Origin: Taxillus chinensis
Taxonomy: Eukaryota > Streptophyta > Magnoliopsida > Santalales > Loranthaceae
Direction of reading: 5' to 3'
NCBI GenBank assembly: GCA_023512835.1
Contig: CM042091.1
Location: forward strand, 5,131,079-5,195,078
DNA: 64,000 nucleotides
Made by a program: the position numbers and the translations under genes. Each line of letters opens with the position of its first letter. Position 1 is the first letter of the stretch. Of the stretch, positions 33,505-47,200 are shown one piece after another. The notes below the pieces were generated by a model. That model saw only the letters and a program-made list of their open reading frames with translations, was not told the origin of the DNA and made no database searches.

Positions 33505-36500
33505 ATGTCGGATGGAGGGAAGGCGTCGCTCGATCCCGTCGAACCTGAAGTAAAAGTGCGTCTTACATATCGACAACACCCACAAGTGCATTTTCTTGAA
33601 ATTCCCATGTTTCGGCATGTCTCAGAGAGTTTTACTGACGAAGTTCATATGCAATTTGTAGGAAGAGGTGTCGGGAAACAACCCCACGGTCGATAAGCAC
33701 AACGCGGAGGCCGCAGAAATTCTAGCAAATGAGGCGCTGGTAAGTTGTTGAAGCACAACACGGAGGCCGCATAAAACACTTCCAAATGCATAGTTTGAAA
33801 GAGCATGAAAAAAATATTAAGGGCCTATAAAATTTTATCAAGTCTGAAGATGCATGGAGTCTTCAATTGACTCGCTCAAGTTATATATTATGTGTTGAAT
33901 TAGCTTGCTATTGATTTTGTTCTCCTGTATCAATCTCTTTATCTCGCAGCATTTGCCTATATCTGAGTCGGCACCAATATATGAACAACTTCTGATTGTA
34001 TTTCCCACTGCTGTAAGCCCCTCCACTTTTATATTTGTATGATGTGGAAACCATGTATTTTGGTTCTGTGCTATTCATATCTCTATGTTTGGTCTAGTAA
34101 ACGACATTTACAAACAAGCTATAAGTATTAATAGAATTATATATTCCCCCGCTTGTCTTTGTGTGGTCTTCAATTGACATCGCATTTATGAACAAGCCCA
34201 AACAAAATGACGAACATTAGAATTTTGGTCCACTAATGCTGTCTAGTAGGATGGATTAGATAGAATGAGATGGGATTTGGCTCAAAGTGTTATGCCTATG
34301 CAAATTTCAACAATGAAAGTGAAGTGCCGACTTATTTTATGGCAAACCTCCATTAGTTTTTAATTATTCGGCATTAGTAATATTACAACATTGAAATGAA
34401 TTGTAAAATCTGTTTGATGTGTTCCCCCAAACTTATGATTGGACTGGATAAGGATTACAACATCCAATCCGGTCCTTATCTCATTTGTAACTGGGATTCA
34501 CTTTTGGGTTTTCTTTAAACTAATTGCTCATTTTTTCTAACATGTCCCAGTTTTTATTTATACACAAATTAGGTGTGGGACTTAAGTGTAAGGCAGCTTT
34601 GGTGATGGGTCGCATATATTTTTAGCTATGTTTTTCCATTTTGTACTTATTTCCTGATTCCTATCTTAGTTATTTTATCTCCCTTTGCATGCCACCTTTG
34701 TTCTACAATAAATTATATCCATGTGGTATTCAATTGCTCACATGTGGTTTATTGAGAAAAGTTTTCTCGACTCACTAAGCATTTGGCTCTTTAGTAAGGC
34801 ATTCTAGGTTTTTGAAGATGTATTGTTTTCTCCCCAGGCGAAATTTTGGAAGCAGTATGTGGAGGTACACATGGCGTTAAATAATGATGATGCTACAAAA
34901 CAAATATTTAGCCGCTGCCTTTTAAGTTGTCTACAAGTTCCTTTGTGGTATGGTTTTGGTTTCATTATCAATTTAGCATTGCTTTTGGCCAATCTGTGGT
35001 TAGATGAATTATATTTATTAAAAGAGAATGGTTGACATCCTCCTACGTGATGTAAGCATCAAAGATGCAAATTCAAGGAGAAAAAATGTTAAGAACTTTC
35101 CAATTCTTATGTTTGTATTTTTAGGAAACTTTCCAGTTATTGTTTATCAGTTTTTCAATATAGGAACAGTTAATTCCAGTTAAAGTTAAAGGCATCACCT
35201 ACAATGCACTGGAAATTTTTGACTTGTAGAGTACTTGAAGGGCTTTGCTTTTATTGTTTTATGTTGTTTAGGGGATTGGATGTATGCTTCGGGTAGTTTC
35301 TGTTTTTTTTTTCCATTTGTGATGTTGTCGATGGCTGCTCTTTCTGAGTTGGTTGTTATCTTTTTATTGTAATCTTGCATTTCACATCCTTATGTGTGAT
35401 TTTCATCTAATAAAATTTGTCTTGCTTATATATAAAAAAAACTAACATGCAGTATGCCTTAGGTCAATGCAAGAATGACACTTGCAAAAGGAATATCCTT
35501 TCGAAGTCCCTTTGTTTGCAGATGTTGATTGGTTTTCTAATAACAAATTAATTCTTATAAAAAGTTCATCCATCTGCAGTTCCATGTACTTTTTTGCTGA
35601 TCAAATATTGGGACTCAACAAGGGATTTTGGATACATGGGAGATTTGGACACAGTTATTATAGGCATGAAATTAGGAATTAGGATATTATATAGCTGTAT
35701 TCTATCTTTTTTTTTTTGGTAATCCTTCAGTGTGTTTTTTATATTGTAGGGGTTTCTCCAAGACACCCTGAACCTTTAGAATCCCAAACTTTATGGGCTT
35801 ATTTGTAATTTTATTTTCTTAGGCTATATATTTGTTGTTTTGTAAACAGTCGTGCAGTTTTATGAAAATATTACCATTACACATTTAATGGAATCTATTT
35901 GTCGTTAGTGTATTATCAAGTTTTTTTTTTGTTATTTGCGGGGTTCTTAGTGTGCTTATATTTTTTACACTGCAGGCGTAGCTACATTCGTTTTATTAGG
36001 AAGGTAAATGAGAAGAAGGGCATGGAAGGTTTGGAAGAGACTAGAAAAGCTTTTGACTTTATGCTCAACTATGTTGGTTGGTTTTCTTACTATTCCAGTC
36101 CTAGCTACATGAATTTAATCAAGATGTGTTGACTTGTTTATTTTATTTTCTGCATAATCTCATATATTCATAATTCATTGTTAGATTGGCATAGGGATAC
36201 TCATAATTTTTATTTATTTATTTTGTTATCACACGTTTGCCTGGACTGAGGAGGAGAGAAGCTTTTAGAGTGTGATTAAAGAAAGGGATGGTCCATAAAT
36301 GGAGGAAGTGTTTCTGTCAAAGAAAAGTAGCTCAATATTTATTTATTAATTTTTTTTTTTTTGCAATTGTTATCAGGGGCAGATATTTCAGCTGGTCCTG
36401 TTTGGATGGAGTACATTAACTTTCTTAAGTCCATGCCGGTTTGTTGATTGTTTTCTTTTTTATTTGATTGTCATGTTTTAGGATGCTGGATTAATAATAA

Positions 36501-38255
36501 CTATATAAATTTTTTTATTGTTCTTTAAGTGTTGTGCTGTCATCTTTCAGGCTTCATCCTCCCAGGAAGAATCACAACGTATGACTGCCGTGCGGAAAGC
36601 ATATCAGAAGGCTGTTGTCACTCCTACCCATCATATTGAGCAACTGTGGAAGGACTATGAAAATTTTGAAAACTCTGTCAGTCGCGCCCTGGTAACAAAT
36701 TTTCTTTTGAATTTAAATTAAAAATTATAAACTTGCTGTATGTACATGCAAAATATGAAAATGATTTTCTTTTCATTGCAAATTAGTGAATTTTATGAAG
36801 TATGAAGAATTTGTTTTTTTGTGACCTTTGCTGCCTGAGGTATTTGCATTGTTGTGAGTATGAAAAAATAAAATTAGTATAAAAGAAGTAAAAACAACTT
36901 TGTATGGGAAGTATGATATTGTTCTTATTGTAATGTTTTCATTTTAACAATAAATAGAATACTATAAAATAATATTATTAACAAAATATGAAAAATATAA
37001 ATATTGGTGACAGCTGTTAATGTTATCACTGCTAATCCAAATGAAGAATGGCAATTTATTTTTTGTACTAACCTCAAAATTTGTATTCTTATTTCTTAAT
37101 GATATCCCACAATAATGACACTTCAACTATTCAGATAGAAATGTGTGGGTACAATGCCCTGGTCTGCGGGCTGCAACTATTCTGTTTTCCCTCTCTCACC
37201 CTTCAGCTTTCAGTTTTCTGAAAAGATTGCTCTCCTGCAAACCTCTGCTGTTACTTTAAACCATTAATTTCAATTTTTTAAATTTTAAAAATGAGCAGTT
37301 TAATTTGGTACTTTTAGATTATTAACGCATTTGGTTAATGTTTAATGAAGTAGTCAAATAACGGCTAGTTTTTTAAAGGAATTTTGGTCTTCAGGGATTT
37401 GAAAAATGACTAGCTTCCCTTCCTTTCAATAAAATAACATCGAGTTAGAGTATTCTCTTGTCGAATGAAAAATACCCCTCAGGCAGTGCATTCTCTCCAT
37501 CTCACCATGTGTGAGCTTTCTCACCGTTGTGCTATATCTTAAATCTTTTTTACAATATCTCACTGTTACAATTTTCTCACTCTTTTCCTATGGTATAAAA
37601 TCCTTACGATAAATTTGGAGGGTTGTAGGTTATTCATTTGACTCCTTCAAGAATCCTGCAAACAAATTTATTTGTTGACACCTTTATAGTCCACATTTAT
37701 TGTTGATGCAGATGCACAGTTTGGATCCCAATGTGATCCGTGTGGAGGGACAACAAAGGAATGTAAATAGAGAATTCATTGAATTTGATTTATCAGATGA
37801 TGTTTTTGAAAAATAATACGATGTTTAATAACCCATTAATGATTAATCCATAAATTGAATGTATGTACAGTTTTAGGTTATTAATAGCAGCGAGGAAGGG
37901 CAACAAATGTAACTAGACAATTCATTGAACTTGACTTATAAGAGGAAATGAGGTTTCTGAAAAGCATACAGTGTTTAATAAGCCTTGAAACTGAAAATTG
38001 AATGTTTCTTGACTTTTAGGCCATTAATAGTAGTAAAATTTCTGTCTGGAGTGCTAGAAGGCATGTGATATGGTGAAAACAGCCCTGGTTGCTGATTTTC
38101 CAGTAGGCCCGGAATGTTCTCTTTAGTTGGCCTGCTCAGGACTGGGAGGTGGAAGATTTTTTTTTTTTTTTGGGTGTTGTTTTTTGTTTAATGATAATTG
38201 GTTTGACATATCATCTCTATGTTGTTTGTGGCACTTTTTCCACTCAGTGGTGCCT

Positions 38256-38298
<43 letters not shown>

Positions 38299-41200
38299 CT
38301 GATAGAAAACGATACATTATTTTTCAGGCAAAAGGGCTGATATCTGAATATCAACCCAAATACAACAGTGCAAAGGCTGTCTATAGGGAGCAGAAGAAAT
38401 ATGTTGATGAAATTGATTGGAATATTCTTGCTGTACCACCAACTGGTTCTTACAAGGCAATAAGATCTATTTTGTTTCCCTTACATTTTTTCTTCATAAT
38501 ATGGGAGCAGGCATGAATCATACTTGTATGTTAATTTCCTTGGCACTATGATTCTGATTTTTGAGTGTTTGCTGTACTTTGTTTTGAGAGGGAACATGTT
38601 GTCCTTTGTCTAGTTGTATGGTAATATCTTTAGTAGGGTCAATTAGGCTTGGGTCAGCTGATGAAGGGTTGGTATGGGATGAAGGTTTTATTTGACTCAT
38701 ATTTTGGCAATAAAAAATGTATCTCGTAATGACAAATTCTTGTATTTTATTTATTTTTCCAAGTTTTCAAAAAATAGAGTATTTAAAGTGTTGGATTTTT
38801 GAAAAAATTAATTGGTAAACGGCTTTTAGGCCATCCCTCCCTACCCTATGGAGTCAGTTCTGTCCATTTTTATATTTGTTTCCTTTCAAGTATTGTGTTA
38901 AAAAAGTTCATTTTGTTCAATTCAAATGTCAACTCATATGTTACTGCTGTCAAACAGGAAGACTTGCAATGGATGGCATGGAAGCAATTGTTGGCCTTTG
39001 AAATGTAAGTATGAATTATTGAAAATGTAATTTAGAAAGTTTTTTTTATAAGCAATTCAAAATTTATTAGATGAAATATTGCACACAAGAAGTGCGCGAA
39101 TACAAGCTAAGCAAAATTACATAAAAAAATAAAAATAAAACTCGAAAGGAACAAATATTAAAAACATTCCACAAGGAATGACAATGGACACCACTCAAAA
39201 CAGACATTCAATCCCCCAAACAACGGAAAAAAAGACAAGAAAGCTCAGAGAGAGGCCTCTCTCGATCCTCAAACACCTGCTCGTTCCGCTCCCGCCAAAG
39301 ACACTATTGGAGGCAGTGAGGGACAGCCCGTCACACCTCCGAACGCCGCCTAACACCCTCTAGCCAACACGCAAACAACGCATAAAGAGAGAAAGACATC
39401 ACCCACTAGATGTCGAATAGGTTTAAAAAGTGTAATTTTTTGAGATATTTAAACTGCTTATCAGTAGCTTTGTATCTACCTTTCGTTTTGTGTTTTTTAG
39501 TTTCTATAGAATAAGTTACTTAAAAAAGTTTCTATAAAACAAGTGTTTTCAATAGATCTAGGGCTTGATCTTTGGAATAGCAAACCCTCATTATTTATTA
39601 GATAGTTTACTTGCTTTGCAAGTTAATTACAACCATGAAATCCAATCACACATAATTGGTATTTTTCTAAATATAAAAAGCATTAATTATTTTTATTAAT
39701 TGAAATCTAATAACATACATATATTGGTATTTCCATGTATAGCAAATGACAAATTATAATTATCCTATTGACTCTAATAACTTATACTAATGAAGGAACC
39801 AAATCTTTAACACCCCTCCTTAAGTTGGCACATAGATGTCACACATACTCAAAACTTGATAATAAAAGAAAGAAATATTTTGTTGTTTAACCTCTTTAGT
39901 AAAAACATAATCAATTACTTCACATATAACATTTCTATAATGCCATCTTCAAGTTTTCCCTCAATGCAATGATGGTTAATCTCAATTTGTTTTATGTGAT
40001 TATGCTTTATAGGATTATGGCTAAGACTAATACCTGATTTGCAGCATTTGCTACCACTATATAACAATATAGGCCGATCCAACTTTTTTCCTATATCTTG
40101 TAACAATGTTTTCAACAATAAGAGCTCACAAATCCCTTGAGTCAGCTTGAACTTTTGTTTCAGACTTTCAGCGCTAGATCAAGCAATTATATTTCGCTTG
40201 TTACTTTTCCAAATAACTAAATTTCCTTTAGCAGAAGTAGCGTACCCTGAGGTGATCATCTCTTAATAGGAGAGCCTGCCCAATCTCCATATGTAAATGT
40301 CTAAATTCAGGTATGATCATAATTGGAATATAAGAGCCCTCTTCAGAGTTCAAATATCATAGGTACCCATGAATTATTTTTAAAAATAAAATTATTTTTA
40401 AAAATAGTGGGCTCAAATGAATTTAATTTTTAAAAAAAGTATCCCACAGTTGTTTTTAAGAATTGTTTTATGTTTTCAAATCTAAATTTAATTATGTTGG
40501 GAGGTCAAAATAATTTTTTTATTTTTATTTTATTTACTTTTCTTCTAAGTTCAATTATGTTGAGAGATTAAAATTTAATTTTTTTACTTTTTATTTTGTT
40601 GGGCGTAAGCTCACCTCTCCCAAGTCATTGGGCGATGCCATGGAAAGCGTCTGACCAAGGCAATGATGGGCATTTTTTTTTAAATCAATAACAAGCACAA
40701 CCTTTTGTGCATGTTTAGCGACACAATATGAAGCCGTTCACTCCAACACGACAAACGGATGAAGCCTCAAGTCTCAACGAAGACGATTGCCATCATCGAA
40801 TCATTCCATTCCAAGATCCTCTTTTACACTGCACGACGAACAACGAATGACGATCACCATTAGCTTTCCCCTCCACACTGCACGACGAACGTTGTCATTG
40901 TCGCTGCTCTCTCTTTCCCTTGCTGTTACCATTGAGATCGCCGACCGTTGCCTTCACTGTCGAGATCACCGACCCTCATCTTTGCTGTCGCCGTCGAGAT
41001 TGCCATTGCCGGTTGCTGCTCTCTCTCTCTCTCCTTGCAAAACGCTTGAGTCTCGCCGACGCTCGAGTAAACTGTACTCTTAAATGTTAAAGTTTAAAAC
41101 ATTAAATAATTTAAATGTATATAATTTAATTTTATTTGAGATTGAACTACTGAATAACTGTAATTTAATTTTAGTTGTCCATGAACTATTTTTCTCTATA

Positions 41201-44200
41201 TTTTTATTCTATATTTAGAAGTGCTATAAGAAATCTTATATAAAAATATATATATTAAAAATGCCTTGATTGCCTAGGCACCGCCTAGGCGACGTTCGCC
41301 CAGACCTTTAAACGCTCGGGTCACCTTGGCGCTTTGAAAATTATGATTTTATTTGTTGAATCCATCTAATATTTTTTTTAAATTTTTTTATTTAATTTTA
41401 GAAAATACATATTCTTTTTAAAACATATTCTCTATTCTGTCAAACAGAAATTATTTTTAATTTTTAATTTAATGTGAACTCTATATGAATACAAAAACCA
41501 AAATAGAGAAATTAAAATTCATATCAAACGGGCTTTTAGAAATAATTTTTGAAAATAGCTATGAGACCCATTATTTTTAAAAATTATTTTAAAATTATTA
41601 TTATTATTAAATGAGGGTGAATTCATACTAGGCCTATCATTTTTTAAAACGATCCACCATACGCTTCATACCAAACACAATGGTAATATTCAATTATTGC
41701 ATCCATTTGTGTTGATTATGCATCATGCATAAGTTAACTACAGGGTTGAGCAAGTTGTGGGCCAGCACTTATGTTAAGGCATGAGGTGGGGAGCAGACCG
41801 ACTAGCAGCTCTCACCTACTTTTTTGCGAAGGGTACCTTAGTGTTATGTGATGTAGGGTAGACAACATTATTAATATCTGTGTGGTGTTACTCTATTTTT
41901 AAGCTGTGTCCGTGGGTAAATTTGGCCAAGAGTGAGCTGATTGGTCTTGGTCTAGGGGCTGCAGAAAGATATTTGGCTTGGATTGTTGGTTGCAAATTTG
42001 GGAGCCTGCCTTATTCTTATTTGCGCCTGTCACTGGAGGCATCTTCTCACTCTAAGGCCTTCTGAATCCCGATAGTGGAAAGATTTGTGAGAGTTTTAAC
42101 GAGCTTGCAAGACAACTGCCTTTTTTAAAAGGGGTCATTTATCACTCCGGTTAGGGAACCTCCCATTGTATTATTTCTCCCGCTTTCGTATCCTGGTTTC
42201 GGTGGCACAACATTTAAATGGTATTCAACGCTGTTTCCTTTAGGGCATATCTGACTAGGTTTTCAAATATCATCTGGTTTCATGAGAGTAAATTTAAAGA
42301 GCATTGACTGATGGAGGTTTGGGTGTCAAGTCTTAACGCCCTTTCAGCTTGGCATTATTGGCTAAGTGGAAGTGGCGAGTTTTGGTTGAAAAGGAGAGTT
42401 TGTGGAGGCAAGTATCTGTTCCATCTATGGTTTTTTTTTTTTTTTATAAATTTTGGGCGGTTCCCAAATCCTACACGACCCTTACATGGTATTGGGTTGT
42501 GGAATAGGCTAAGGGGAGGGGGGGGGGAAAGTTGGGGAGGGGGGGGTTTCATTTCTTTTTTTGGAGTCATAATTGGTGCGGGGCGATCTCTTTTTGCATA
42601 CTTTCCAACTTTAGTCGGGCTGGCTGTTATGAAAGAAGGCTTGATATCTCATTTTTTTATGGGCAGGGTTGGCATCTCACCGTTCCCAATGTTAATAATT
42701 GGAAAGAGGGAGAATTTCTGAATTTTTATGAGGCCATTTATCAATATTCTCTGTGTGTGGACGCATCTTGCTTCAAAAATCCATTTATTGCACTCTTTCA
42801 AAGTTAAAATGGTTGGAGTGATGTGCCTAATTGGGGAGCCTCGTGGATGTGTGCCATTTGGAGATCTAAGGTACCTTGACATGTTTTTTTTTGGGAGGCA
42901 GCATGGGGCCAGATCCTTACAATGGATGAACTTCGGCGGGGTGTCCCCCCTGGCTAGTCATTGTCCTTTTTGCAAGCACACATGGGAGAGGGGCAGAGGG
43001 TGGATCATTTTTTTGTTGCAGTGTCAATCTGGAATTTTGTCTATGCTCTGCTGGGGGTATCATGGGTTTAGTTGGGTACAATGGGTCATGAAATTGTTGC
43101 TTGGTATGGGTTGAGTTTACAAGGGAGAGCAAGATGGGTGATAAGAACAGTTCCTCGAATTATTTTTGGGGTTTTCTGGAAGGAATGCAATAAATGGATT
43201 TTTGAAGGGGTAGAAATGAGGTAGAAAGAGTGAAAATAATCCTTTGTTGTTTTTTGTTTTTAGTTTTTTATATCCAAAAACAGCTACTATATTTTAAAAA
43301 CGAAAATAGAACAATCAAACATATTCTAAAATCTGATCAATCGATGTTTTAACTAGGCTATAATCCGCCATACCAACTTTAGCGACCAAGTCAATAACAT
43401 GCTTGCGTTGTGATAGAAACAACGATTTATTAGACTTTGGAACTTTAATATCTAAAAAATATCGAAGTTGACCAAAATCTTTTTATCTGCTTTCTAAGAT
43501 AAGCCTTGAGATCTTGAATTTTCATGTTGTCGTTCCCTTGACATCAACATAAACAAGTAAGATGACAATTTTACCATTGTTCATTTTGTTGAATAGTATA
43601 TGATCCACATTAATTTAGTGATAACCAGTTGCATTCATACCATTTTTCTTTCATTTGAAATGTTGTAAATGACTGTTTTTTTATCGGGTTGTTGTTTTAG
43701 TGTTGTAATTTCGTATTTTTGTGCAATTCTCGGGTGTGATTTGCTTTCTTACTTATAAAACAATATCTTCATTAAAGTAATAAGTGAAGTGAAACCAGGT
43801 GAAATTTTCATGTACACCACCTCATTCAAATTATCATGTAAAATATTTTCACATCTAATTGTTAGGAAGTCCTAGCCGTGATTCATGGCACATGATAATA
43901 TTACTCTTATTTTGTTCATTTTGGCAAGGCATATGTTTGTGTAAATCCTCGAGCCACCAATCTTGCTTTATGATGATCTACTATCCCATTTGTTTTTTTG
44001 CTTCACAATGAACAGTTACAAGACATAACTCCTTTGTTGTAAGGCAATGGTGCAAATTCCTATGTATCATTCTTTTTCAGTGTACTCATCTCCTCAAGCA
44101 TTGCTTGCTTTGTGTTTGGGTTTCGTACTGAGGTGTCCGTTTCGGCCGTACTGAGGCGGCCGTCTCAACCGTACTGAAGCATTCGTCTCGATTGTACTGA

Positions 44201-47200
44201 GGCGTCCATCTCGACCGTACTGAGGCATCCGTCTTGACCGTATTGAGGCGTCCATATCGACCGTACTAAGGCGTCTGTATCGATCGTACTGAGGCGTTCA
44301 TTTCAACCATACTGAGGCATCCGCCTCGACGGATGACATCAAAATCGATGCTGTACCACATTCTGTATTTTTAAACCGTAACTAACACGGGACATTATGA
44401 GAAAGAATACAAAAGAGTTCTGATCATATGATTAGTGGCCTCCAGAATCAATGATCCAAGCAGAGGCTGATGACGGGGAATGGCTTGATAACATACTTGC
44501 ATGAGCTAGTGAGAGCTAGGAACAGATTGTGTTGAACTAGTTCCTTGCGTTGGAGTGGGGTCTGTTCGGACTGCCATCATTTGCTGAATGATGGTGAGTT
44601 CAGCTTGAGATAGGTTGTTATTTTCAACTAGAGAGGACACTCCAAATTCAGTCATATGAGCACAAGGTGTTCCATATTCGGTTCCACTGCCTTCTTTACC
44701 CTTTAGCTTCCAACATTGCTCATGAGTATGTCATAGCTTGCTTCAAAAATCACAACAAACCGGTGGTTTAGGGCTTACTATTTTCTGTTGTCCCAATTTT
44801 AAAAAATTGAGACGGACCACCTGTAATTATGGCTGATTGCCCAGCAGAAACAACAGGTTCAGCTATAGTGGCCCAGTGAACATCTTCACTTTGAACTAGA
44901 GCAAAAGACTGTTCCAAAGCAGGAAATACTTCACGGCTAAGATGTCATAGATCCGTGTTTTAAGCCAGCCACGATGTCATAGACCTGTGTTTTCTCAATC
45001 CATATCATTTGTACATTCAAGATCAAGATTATCATAGAGATCCATTTCTTGCCAAAAACCATGCGGCTTGGCATAATATTCAGCCAAAGACAATTCCTTT
45101 TGCTTTTGCTCTTTTGTCCTCTTGTGTATGTCAAAGGCCCTCGCATCACTACCTACTTGGGAATAAGTCTCGAGCTATTTTCTACATCTTGGCAGCTGAC
45201 TCAATTGTCACATAACCTAGGGCAATATAAGGTTCCATTGAGCTGATTCAACTAGACATGACAAGAAAGTTATCGGTCTCTCATTTGGCTTGTTGTGGGC
45301 CTGCTTCTTTTGGCTTCTCGAAACTACCTCTTAGTTACCCAACATATCCACAACCTGCAATAATGAAGTAGATAGATTTTGACCAAATGAGATAATTTGT
45401 ACGCTCAAATTAATGGTACATGGAGGAAAATTCGGGATCAAACTTCCGATAGGGTTCATAATGGATGCCTGTACTGTTCTTTCTAGATCAGCCGTGTCTG
45501 TTTATTTCTTCAACTCAAATAAAAGAGCCACTTTTTTCTTTTTTACAGAAGCCACCAGTAGTTGGCAGTCATCCCAATTATTTGCCGGCAGCAACTACAA
45601 TTCTCAACAGCCTAGAAAGTTGCAGGGCTTGACCTTTGGAATAGCCGACCCTCATTATTTATTAGATAGTTTACTTGCCTTGCAAGTTAATTGCAGCCAT
45701 GAAATCCAGCCATACCTATTGTTGGTATTTCGCTAAATATAAAGAGCATTAATTATCGTAATAAATTGAATTCAATCTCATATATTGGTATTTCTATGTA
45801 TGGCAAATGACAAATTATAATAATTTTATTGACTTAAAAAACCCATCATAATAAAGGAACTAAATCTTCAACAAGTTAGATGTTGATTTCTTCCTACAGT
45901 TTTTCTACAAAATTTCTGACTTTTATCACTCTATTTCAGAGGAAATCCTCAAAGGATAGATAGTGGATCTTCAAACAAACGCATCGCGTTCACTTATGAA
46001 CAGGTAACAGACGCTATAATGGTTGTTTTAAATGCATATTTTCTCCCGCAAATCTATATCTAGTGTTCTTTGTGTGAAGCACAAACTATAGGCTTCTTTT
46101 AATGGCTCACCTATTTGTCATTTGTAGTTTAGAATATCAACAAAACTATAGGCTTGAATGATATGATGTTACCAATTATGCTCGTATGATCAGGAAACGA
46201 TGCATATTTATTGCTTTGTGAGATGTTATTCTTATGGATTCTGTCTTCCGAATGGGGATCTTGCGTGTAGATTTTTAGTGGAATAAGATAGATGTTTTTT
46301 GGGAACTTAGCCTGTGGATTTTTGTGGAATAGGACGTACATTTTTATGTTACTACAATTTTTAATTTTTGTTGCTAGCATTGGGTCAGGTAGCTTTATGA
46401 TTATGCCTACCCCTTAATTGCAGTGCCTTCGATACACAAGAACAAGGTTAATCAACTTTGTCTTCTGAAAACAATTAATTGTTGAATTAAGTCTATAAAT
46501 GCTATCTTCTTTGATTGGAAAAAAGAGAAATTTTATGGAGGCAACTAAGAAAGTGGCAAAAAATTACAAAACCCTGCCCATAAGGAGATCAAAGATTTCA
46601 TCCATAGGTGAGATGTTGCAATACACTCACTTCTAATAGTAAAGCTGAAATAAATGCCATGACGTATAATGTTCATGGTTTCTTGCACTTCTAGAATATT
46701 GGTTGTTGTTTTAGATTGTTTGAATGAAACTTACTTGATTTAGATGCATCCCTGGCATAATATTGACACGTGAGATGACATTTATTTGTTTTAGTGTGTA
46801 AGGTTTTAATTTGTTACATATATGCATCAATCAATTTTCTTACTATTGTTACCTGAATGGCAGTGTCTGATGTATTTGTATCATTATCCTGATATATGGT
46901 ATGACTATGCTATGTGGCATGTAAAATGTGGGTCAATAGATGCTGCTGTCAAAGTGTTTCATCGAGCTCTAAAAGCTCTTCCTGGTATTAGTTTCTTTTT
47001 TATTTGTTTCAAGACATTATTAATATGTCCTTCTATTCTTTTAAGTTTGGAATTGAGATTCCGACTGGCTCTTCTTTCTCATAATTAGATTCAGAAATGC
47101 TCAAGTATGCTTTTGCTGAACTGGAGGAATCCAATGGGGCAATCCAGGTATAAAAACTGCACATCACTTTTACGTTTTTGTATGTATTCTTTGTAGAAAA

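Noticed and set aside
42311..43132. Host genes in the 42.3-43.1 kb frames
   Set aside because: They are frameshifted pieces of an L1-type LINE, not independent genes.
44124..44330. CRISPR-like regular array
   Set aside because: Units are contiguous with no unique spacers, in a plant nuclear context inside a retroelement.
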